DNA of 6,735 bases, from NCBI GenBank assembly GCA_020854975.1, contig JAHKLQ010000120.1, forward strand, positions 1-6,735, written 5' to 3'. The notes under the pieces were generated by a model. The model saw only the letters and a program-made list of their open reading frames with translations, ran no database searches and had not been told where the DNA came from. Of this stretch, positions 1 through 5,745 are shown one piece after another. This DNA comes from Methanobacterium sp. GTDB taxonomy: Archaea; Methanobacteriota; Methanobacteria; Methanobacteriales; Methanobacteriaceae. Position 1 is the first letter of the stretch, and each line of letters starts with the position of its first letter. The position numbers and the translations under genes are program-made.

Positions 1-20
1 AAACAAATATCCACATTTTA

Positions 21-36
21 AACATATTAAATAAAA
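21..36 (+). promoter_or_regulatory. possible archaeal TATA-like promoter element
   Basis: An A/T-only stretch (AACATATTAAATAAAA, broken only by one C) lies about 33-48 bases before the ATG at 69. An archaeal TATA box here would put the transcription start about 25 bases downstream, near 53-60, giving a short leader that still holds the AGGT at 62-65. The whole 68-base leader is AT-rich, so such a match is easily found by chance, and no clear BRE is visible. The operon could also continue from genes upstream of the window. Confidence 0.25.
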
Positions 37-68
37 AACCCATTACAACTTAATGAGAATTAGGTAAC

Positions 69-1187
69 ATGAAAATATTACAAACACCAGTCCGTTTCTA
101 TCCGTACACCGGGGGCGTGGAGTATTATGTTTATAATCTTTCACGTGAACTGGTCAATATGAATCATGAAGTGAATGTTATTTGTGCCAATGAACCTCCA
201 TCCCAAGAGGAAGAGATGGTGGATGGAATAAATGTTAAAAGGTTGCCCTATTTGTTTAAAATTGCCAACACCAACCTGACTCCCAGTCTCCCTTTCAAAA
301 TGAGGAATTTTGATTATGATATTATCAATGCCCATCTTCCCACACCCTGGAGTGCTGATTGGAGTGCTTTTTATTCAAAGTTAAACGGAAAACCTCTGGT
401 GCTTAGTTATTATAATGATATAGTTGGTAATGGTGCTGCCCACTACATAGCTCAAATTTATAACAAAACTTTTTTGAAATTCTTACTAAATCAGGCTGAT
501 AGAATTATAATCATTCAAGAAAACTACCTACATTTTTCACCATATCTGAAGAATTATGCGGATAAAATTAGAGTGGTGCCAGTAGGAGTGGATGTTAACA
601 GGTTTAAACCTCTTAAAGTAGATCAAAAAGAAAATAGCATATTTTTTCTCAGTATCTTAGATGAATTCCACCAGTACAAAGGACTTGAATATCTTTTAAA
701 AGCTATTAAACTTGTTAAAGAAGAAATAAAAGATGTTAAATTAATTGTGGGAGGGAAAGGGAATTTATTAGATTATTATAAGTCCATGGCAGAATCTCTT
801 GACATAGAAGATAATGCTGAATTCCATGGCTTTATTTCTGAGGAAAAAATTGTGGAATATTACAACCACTGCAGCCTCTTTGTACTACCATCCATTTCCT
901 CATCCCAGGAAGGATTTGGAATTGTGGCTTTGGAAGCTTTAGCCTGTGAAAAACCAGTTATAACCACAGATATTGTGGGCATAGCCCATGATCTTAAAGA
1001 AACGAAATCTGGATTAGTTGTTCCGAAAAAAGACGTGGAAGCTCTGGCTGAAGCTATTGTTAAGATTTTAAATGGAAATGTTTCCACTGATAAAATGGGA
1101 AAAAACGGTCGCAAACTAGTTACAGATAAATACACTTGGAAAAGAGTTGCTGAAATGACTGAGGAGATCTATAAGGAGTTAGTATGA
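69..1187 (+). CDS. GT4-family glycosyltransferase (first of operon)
   Basis: This is a complete 372-residue GT-B fold retaining glycosyltransferase, predicted to move a sugar from a nucleotide-sugar donor to a glycan or lipid acceptor at the inner membrane face. No signal peptide or membrane helix is visible. The N-terminal (acceptor) domain covers about residues 1-170 and opens with the glycine loop PYTGGVE (12-18). The C-terminal donor domain (about 171-372) follows VPVGVD (170-175), has the HQYKG loop (201-205) and ends in the EX7E pair E281/E289. Usual GT4 length is 350-420. The ATG at 69 is preceded by AGGT (62-65, only 3 bases away), and the protein begins directly with the beta strand [10 protein letters not shown], so the start is well supported. 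The Arg often found in GxRLxxxKG is missing ([11 protein letters not shown]), as in a GALDxxHxYKG subgroup I recall. The His usually seen in YHxDIVG is Tyr115. It overlaps the next gene by ATGA. Donor and acceptor are unknown. Confidence 0.9.
   Translation: MKILQTPVRFYPYTGGVEYYVYNLSRELVNMNHEVNVICANEPPSQEEEMVDGINVKRLPYLFKIANTNLTPSLPFKMRNFDYDIINAHLPTPWSADWSAFYSKLNGKPLVLSYYNDIVGNGAAHYIAQIYNKTFLKFLLNQADRIIIIQENYLHFSPYLKNYADKIRVVPVGVDVNRFKPLKVDQKENSIFFLSILDEFHQYKGLEYLLKAIKLVKEEIKDVKLIVGGKGNLLDYYKSMAESLDIEDNAEFHGFISEEKIVEYYNHCSLFVLPSISSSQEGFGIVALEALACEKPVITTDIVGIAHDLKETKSGLVVPKKDVEALAEAIVKILNGNVSTDKMGKNGRKLVTDKYTWKRVAEMTEEIYKELV
1174..1178 (+). promoter_or_regulatory. Shine-Dalgarno site of second GT4 gene
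   Basis: AGGAG ends 5 bases before the ATG at 1184 and lies inside the last codons of the preceding gene. Together with the ATGA overlap (1184-1187) it fixes this start and suggests translational coupling. Confidence 0.7.
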
Positions 1188-2419
1188 AGATCTGTATTGT
1201 TTCCAATTTATATCCTCCCTATGTCATTGGTGGGGCAGAAATCACAGTGGCTAAATTAGCCGAGGCCCTGGTTAATAAAGGTCATGAGGTCATGGTTATA
1301 ACCACCAGCTCCGAGAAAACAGAATCAATTGAGGTATTAAAAGGAGTTAAGGTTTATAGAATCAATCCATGGAACGTGTATACCCTGTATGATCATCAAG
1401 GTAAACCAGGAGTAAGTAAAGCATTATGGCATGCTCTGGATATATGGAATCCTAATTCATATCAGAAGATCAGGGATGTTTTAAGAAAGGAAAAGCCTGA
1501 TGTGGTGCATGTTAATAATTATAAAGGTTTTTCAATGTCTGTTTTTGACGCTGCAAAAAAAGAAAACATTCCGGTTGTATTCACTGCCCATGATTGTTCC
1601 TTAATATGCCCTCGGGCCAATTTATTACATGGAAATGGGGAGATATGTGAGGATCCTCAGATGATATGTAATTTATACAGTAACCTGCAGAGAAGATTAA
1701 TAAAAGGCAAAGTTGATTGGTTAACTGCTCCCTCTCAATTTATAATCGATAAATTAAAATCATGCCAGTTCTTTCAGGAAGTTAAAACTTCAAAGATACC
1801 TTTAGGAGTTGACCTAGTAAATAAAAAGCTCGATAAAAATTATGATAGGATTGATATATCTTACATGGGTGGTTTGAATAAAATTAAAGGAGTTCAGGTA
1901 TTGATAAAGGCTTTCAGGAATATAGATAACGATAAAATTAGGTTACATATCTATGGTAAGGGAGTTGATGAAGATGAGTTCAAAAAATTGGCTGCTTCAG
2001 ATCCCAGGATCATATTCCACGGCTATCTGGAAAGAGACCTGCTCATGAATTCCTACCATGAAACTAATCTAGCTGTACTTCCATCTATATGCTATGATAA
2101 TTCACCTATGATGATCTATGAAAGCCTGACCAACAGTACACCCTTAATAGCCAGCAGGATTGGGGGAATTCCAGAATTAATTGAAGAAAACAAAAATGGT
2201 TACCTTTTCCAACCTGGAAATCAGGAGGAACTGCAGAGTATACTGGAAAGGTTAATTGAAAATCCTGAAACATTAAAAAGGTTAGAAAAAGGTGCCTTTG
2301 AATCTGCATCCCAGTACAGCATGGAAAACTATGTGAATGCCTTTGAAGAAATATACCTGGCTTCCATGACTGTAAATAAAAAGCATAACAAAAAATTAAA
2401 CCAGCAAGTCATCCATTAA
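1184..2419 (+). CDS. GT4-family glycosyltransferase, HDxxLxCP Cys-containing subgroup
   Basis: This is a complete 411-residue GT-B glycosyltransferase, cytoplasmic or membrane-peripheral, with no predicted helices. Residues 1-200 form the acceptor domain: start strand [13 protein letters not shown], glycine loop IGGAE (15-19), and [11 protein letters not shown] (134-144), which includes the acceptor-site His136. Cysteines at 138, 142, 155 and 162 form a C-x3-C-x12-C-x6-C cluster, a layout I associate with a GT4 subgroup carrying HDYWLICPRG-type motifs. The donor domain begins after IPLGVD (205-210). MGGLNKIKG (228-236) lacks the usual Arg of the GRLxxxKG loop. YDNSP...E gives D305-x7-E313 in place of the common EX7[11 protein letters not shown] (324-333) and NGYLFQPG (338-345) are typical donor-domain strands. 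A Lys/Asn-rich tail (399-407) closes the protein. It overlaps the upstream gene by ATGA and lies 12 bp before the membrane-protein gene. Substrate is not identifiable. Confidence 0.9.
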   Translation: MKICIVSNLYPPYVIGGAEITVAKLAEALVNKGHEVMVITTSSEKTESIEVLKGVKVYRINPWNVYTLYDHQGKPGVSKALWHALDIWNPNSYQKIRDVLRKEKPDVVHVNNYKGFSMSVFDAAKKENIPVVFTAHDCSLICPRANLLHGNGEICEDPQMICNLYSNLQRRLIKGKVDWLTAPSQFIIDKLKSCQFFQEVKTSKIPLGVDLVNKKLDKNYDRIDISYMGGLNKIKGVQVLIKAFRNIDNDKIRLHIYGKGVDEDEFKKLAASDPRIIFHGYLERDLLMNSYHETNLAVLPSICYDNSPMMIYESLTNSTPLIASRIGGIPELIEENKNGYLFQPGNQEELQSILERLIENPETLKRLEKGAFESASQYSMENYVNAFEEIYLASMTVNKKHNKKLNQQVIH

Positions 2420-2422
2420 AAT

Positions 2423-2427
2423 GAGGT
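2423..2427 (+). promoter_or_regulatory. Shine-Dalgarno site of the DUF2206 gene
   Basis: GAGGT lies 4 bases before the ATG at 2432, in the 12-bp gap after the second GT4 gene. The same AGGTAAC leader precedes the first gene (62-68). Confidence 0.65.
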
Positions 2428-2431
2428 AACT

Positions 2432-4540
2432 ATGATTAACAGTGTTTCATCTAAAATAAAAAACTTTAGAAGAGAGCAATGGTTTTTATCAATATTACTA
2501 GCTCTACTCATAACTGATCTTATCATCCTGCTAGACGTAAACTTGTTGAAACAATCCATTCCATTCATATTCTTTACCATCATCCCTGGTTTAATAATAG
2601 TTAATCTATTAAAGCTTCATAAATTAGAATTTGAAAAAAAGGTGGTTTTATGTATAGGGTTGAGCATTTCCCTACTTTTATTCACGGGACTCCTATTAAA
2701 CAGCCTTTATCCTATGATTACCAAGCCATTGGCCATGGCACCAGTCTTAGTAACCCTTAACATTGAAGTGGTTTTATTGGCCTTTTTAGAGTATCATAGG
2801 AATAAAGAATCCTTTAATATGAAGGATATTTTCAATTTCCAGTTTGATTCTGGAAAGGGTCTTCTATCTCCAGTGATCTTTCCCTTTATATTTCCAGTAA
2901 TGGCTATTCTGGGAACTTATCTCATGAACACTTATGAGAATAATTTGATGATTCTGGGAATGTTGTTCCTGATTCCCGCCTATTTAATTGTTATCTTTTA
3001 TCTTAAAGAACGTGTTAACCCTGTTATTTATCCTATTTCCTTATGGTTAATTAGTTTGGGACTGTTATTGATGCATGCTTTAACCTCTAATTATATAATA
3101 GGTAGAGATGTGCATGCTGAATATTATTGCTTCCAGTTAACCTTAAACAATCTTCATTGGGATATTAACAATTATTACAATCCATATAATGCCTGTCTGG
3201 ATATTACCATACTCCCCACCATATATAAAGTTATTAGCAGCATTAACAGTGAGTATATCTTCAAATTATACTTCAGCATTATTGGATCATTTCTATCGTT
3301 AATTTTATACTTCGTATCTAAAAATTACTTCAAAAAGGAATATGCTTATTGTGCTGGATTGTTATTCACCTTTCAAATATTCTTTATAAATATTACTGGT
3401 GCAGCACGTCAGGAAATAGCGATTTTATTCTTTTTCCTGGCAGTAATGGTGTTATTTGATAAGTATTTAAAAAAATTAGTACAGAGGAAAATATTATTCC
3501 TTATTTTCATATTTTCCACTGTAATATCTCATTACACTACATCTTATGTTGCCCTTGTTCTCTTAATTCCTATGTTAGCTTTACCTTTTGTTAAGGATTT
3601 AGTTAAAAATAAAAAGCTTAATTTCGAAAATTTTGATATCATTTTCCTTTATTTATTATTCGTAGCAATCTGGTTCTTAATATATGCTAAAGTCCAGTTC
3701 AGTGCAGCGGGAGATGTTGTAGCTGCAACTGCAGGGGTGGCTGGTGGATCAGCAGCTATGGGTGGAGGTCAAAGAGATGCTCTGGTCTTAAGTGTTCTGG
3801 GGATCGGATTAAAATCCATACCCAATACCATAAGTGCCATTGTAAACGATGCTATATTCCTGGTAATGGGAATCGGTTTATTAACCCTCATAAAGAACAA
3901 AACATGTAAAAAAATCTTAGATAAGGAATTTATCCTGGGAATATTATTATCCATAATTCTTTTGGCCCTGTTTATTGTGGTGCCGACAGTATCAACTTTT
4001 TATGGGCCGGAACGTCTTTTCTTCCAACTCCTCATATTTACTGCACCCTTATTCATAATAGGGGTTATTAAAATTTCTAAACTGATTAAAAAGCCCAACT
4101 GGAAACCTTTAATATTCCTATTGCTTTTATTGCCCTTATTCATGGTGAGCAACCACCTCCAGTACCATTTCTATGGCACACCTTACTCTGCTGAATACGA
4201 TGATTCTGGTATGGTTAGAGGTGAATTATTCATCTATGATGGAGAAGTAATTGCTGCCGGCTGGTTAAACAGTTATACCAATAGTAGTTCAAACATATAC
4301 GCTGATTCACTTGGTGGATCAAGGCTTATGCTGGGAATTTTAGATATTAATAAGCCAAGGGGAATTAATTTCGCGACAAACAGAACTATACCTGATTATC
4401 TTTATCTGGGTTATATGGGTGCCCGTGAGGGGAAGGTATATGAAACACTGGATATAGTGGGTGATTGGACTGAGTTTAATTTCCTCTTTACTGGTAAAAG
4501 TAAAATATATGATAATTATTATGCTGAGGTTTACCTATGA
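2432..4540 (+). CDS. DUF2206-type polytopic membrane protein, possible GT-C glycosyltransferase
   Basis: This is a complete 702-residue integral membrane protein. The N-terminus (DVNLLKQSIPFIFFTIIPG...KLHKLEFEKKVV), the SHYTTSY and YGPERLF motifs and the C-terminal IPDYLYLGY segment are what I remember of DUF2206 proteins of methanogens; function is not established. I count about 17 helices (roughly 17-35, 42-60, 70-90, 102-120, 146-165, 170-190, 198-218, 278-294, 304-322, 327-344, 352-367, 368-388, 401-420, 471-488, 499-518, 529-548, 558-573). Lys/Arg-rich loops fall on alternate, cytoplasmic sides, so the N-terminus is inside and residues about 574-702 form an outside domain. The long loop after helix 7 starts with GRDVHAEYY (224-232), like the acidic first-loop motif of GT-C enzymes. 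Loop 421-449 is Ala/Gly-rich. The gene sits between two GT4 genes and overlaps the next by ATGA, which fits extracytoplasmic glycan assembly. A transporter or polymerase role remains possible. Confidence 0.8.
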   Translation: MINSVSSKIKNFRREQWFLSILLALLITDLIILLDVNLLKQSIPFIFFTIIPGLIIVNLLKLHKLEFEKKVVLCIGLSISLLLFTGLLLNSLYPMITKPLAMAPVLVTLNIEVVLLAFLEYHRNKESFNMKDIFNFQFDSGKGLLSPVIFPFIFPVMAILGTYLMNTYENNLMILGMLFLIPAYLIVIFYLKERVNPVIYPISLWLISLGLLLMHALTSNYIIGRDVHAEYYCFQLTLNNLHWDINNYYNPYNACLDITILPTIYKVISSINSEYIFKLYFSIIGSFLSLILYFVSKNYFKKEYAYCAGLLFTFQIFFINITGAARQEIAILFFFLAVMVLFDKYLKKLVQRKILFLIFIFSTVISHYTTSYVALVLLIPMLALPFVKDLVKNKKLNFENFDIIFLYLLFVAIWFLIYAKVQFSAAGDVVAATAGVAGGSAAMGGGQRDALVLSVLGIGLKSIPNTISAIVNDAIFLVMGIGLLTLIKNKTCKKILDKEFILGILLSIILLALFIVVPTVSTFYGPERLFFQLLIFTAPLFIIGVIKISKLIKKPNWKPLIFLLLLLPLFMVSNHLQYHFYGTPYSAEYDDSGMVRGELFIYDGEVIAAGWLNSYTNSSSNIYADSLGGSRLMLGILDINKPRGINFATNRTIPDYLYLGYMGAREGKVYETLDIVGDWTEFNFLFTGKSKIYDNYYAEVYL
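4526..4530 (+). promoter_or_regulatory. Shine-Dalgarno site of third GT4 gene
   Basis: GAGGT ends 6 bases before the ATG at 4537 and is embedded in the end of the DUF2206 gene. The ATGA overlap (4537-4540) with that gene's stop supports coupled translation and this start. Confidence 0.7.
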
Positions 4541-5676
4541 CCCGCATACTCTTCATTCACAATACAGTTATGTGGTATCGTATACCTTTTTTCAAAGCAT
4601 TAACTGATATTTATTCGGTTAAATTCATTTTCAACCATGGTAAAGTTTCTAACAAGTTATATGGTGTGGATACTCCTGAAGAAATTGAAGGTCTGCAGGG
4701 TGTGGAATATGAAGTTTTGAGTAATCATCTGGGAATTGCCTGGGGATTGGTACAGAGAGCATGGGAGGACTACGATCTCCTGGTTGGTGGTAGCTGGGAT
4801 AGTATTCCAGAAATCGTGGAGAGTGCTTATTATTTAACTGTTGCCTGGTTGAGAAGAAAACCCATTGTACTCTGGAGAGAGGACTGGGCATGGGATGATC
4901 CCTCCCTCAAGTCCAGGTTACTCAAACCACTTAAAAAGTTTATGATTAAAATTTCCAGTGCCATAGTTCTACCTGGAACTAAACACAGAGAGTATTTCCT
5001 TTCACTTGGTTCTAATCCAGAAAAGATTTTCTTAATGCCCAATGTAAGTAACCAGACCATTCAAAAAGAGGATTACAACAAAACCGCCCAGTTAAAGGAA
5101 AAAATGAATTTGAAAAACAAAAAAATTGTTTTGTATGTGGGTAGGTTAATTAAAAGAAAAGGAATACAATACCTTCTTTCCGCATTATCCCAACTTGAAA
5201 ATGAAGATTTAGTACTTTTAATAGTTGGTAGTGGCGAATATGAAACAGAACTTAAAAGTAGGGTGCAGGAGTTGGGATTGGCCGATAAGGTAATCTTCAC
5301 TGGTAACATACCCCAGGAGAATTTAGTTTTCTATTATCTTATGAGTGATTTAGTTGTGGTGCCTTCCATAACCTATGGGATTGGTGACCCCTGGGTACTG
5401 GTATTAAATGAAGCCATGTATTTTAAAAAACCAGTTATCGCTACTGAAGCTGTTGGTGCAGCTTGTGATATGATCAAAGATAATGAAAATGGATTTATTG
5501 TACCGGAAAAAGATGCAGATGCACTGGCCCAATCCATGGTTAAGATTCTGGAAGATAATGATTTAAAACTGGAAATGGGCCAGAAATCATATGAGATTAT
5601 TCAAAATAAATTTCGTTACCATAACATGGTAAATGGATTCAAACAGGCTGTGGAGTATTCTTTAAATAAGGAATAA
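4537..5676 (+). CDS. GT4-family glycosyltransferase (last of operon)
   Basis: This is a complete 379-residue GT-B glycosyltransferase without membrane helices, probably acting at the cytoplasmic face. The acceptor domain opens with MTRILFIHNTVMWYRIPFF, matching the YRxPxF start of a GT4 branch that lacks the usual GGxE loop. It contains GGSWD (84-88) and a Trp/acid-rich WREDWAWDD (113-121) where many relatives have a His- or Glu-containing motif. The donor domain starts near MPNV (167-170), has the canonical VGRLIKRKG (201-209) with Arg203 and Lys208, GSGEYE (231-236), and GDPWVLVLNEAM (283-294), in which D284-x7-E292 stands in for EX7E. The segment NGFIVPEKDADALAQSMVKIL (318-338) resembles the first GT4 ([21 protein letters not shown]), consistent with shared ancestry. 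The gene overlaps the DUF2206 gene by ATGA and is the last plus-strand gene; it faces a minus-strand GT2 across 69 bp. Donor and acceptor are not identifiable. Confidence 0.9.
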   Translation: MTRILFIHNTVMWYRIPFFKALTDIYSVKFIFNHGKVSNKLYGVDTPEEIEGLQGVEYEVLSNHLGIAWGLVQRAWEDYDLLVGGSWDSIPEIVESAYYLTVAWLRRKPIVLWREDWAWDDPSLKSRLLKPLKKFMIKISSAIVLPGTKHREYFLSLGSNPEKIFLMPNVSNQTIQKEDYNKTAQLKEKMNLKNKKIVLYVGRLIKRKGIQYLLSALSQLENEDLVLLIVGSGEYETELKSRVQELGLADKVIFTGNIPQENLVFYYLMSDLVVVPSITYGIGDPWVLVLNEAMYFKKPVIATEAVGAACDMIKDNENGFIVPEKDADALAQSMVKILEDNDLKLEMGQKSYEIIQNKFRYHNMVNGFKQAVEYSLNKE

Positions 5677-5690
5677 TTTGATTATTCATT

Positions 5691-5728
5691 AAAAAGGAAT
5701 ATCACCCTAAATAAGATAAGAAAAAGAA
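5691..5728 (-). terminator. candidate T-tract terminator for the GT2 gene
   Basis: Read on the minus strand, just past the GT2 stop codon (5748-5746), the gap carries two pyrimidine-rich tracts: a T-rich run ending in TTCTTTTTC (5728-5720) and CCTTTTT (5697-5691). Archaeal termination commonly uses such T-tracts without a hairpin. No convincing stem-loop is seen. The tracts are short, and efficiency cannot be judged from sequence. Confidence 0.35.
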
Positions 5729-5745
5729 TTTATATGATTTTCAGG

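Noticed and set aside
1..68. Riboswitch or structured leader before the first gene
   Set aside because: The leader is short, nearly all A/T and shows no stem of useful length; only a weak TATA-like element and an AGGT site are supported.
860..1135. Minus-strand 91-codon ORF opposite the first GT4
   Set aside because: It overlaps the conserved EX7E region of a strong GT4 gene, and its composition is what antisense reading of that gene gives. Other short minus-strand ORFs (141-335, 2106-2309, 3769-3954, 4649-4891, 4830-5060, 5073-5309) were rejected for the same reason.
3689..3778. Ala/Gly-rich segment as a frameshift or foreign insert in the DUF2206 gene
   Set aside because: The frame is continuous, helices and loop charges on both sides fit one topology, and no direct repeats or inverted ends flank it.
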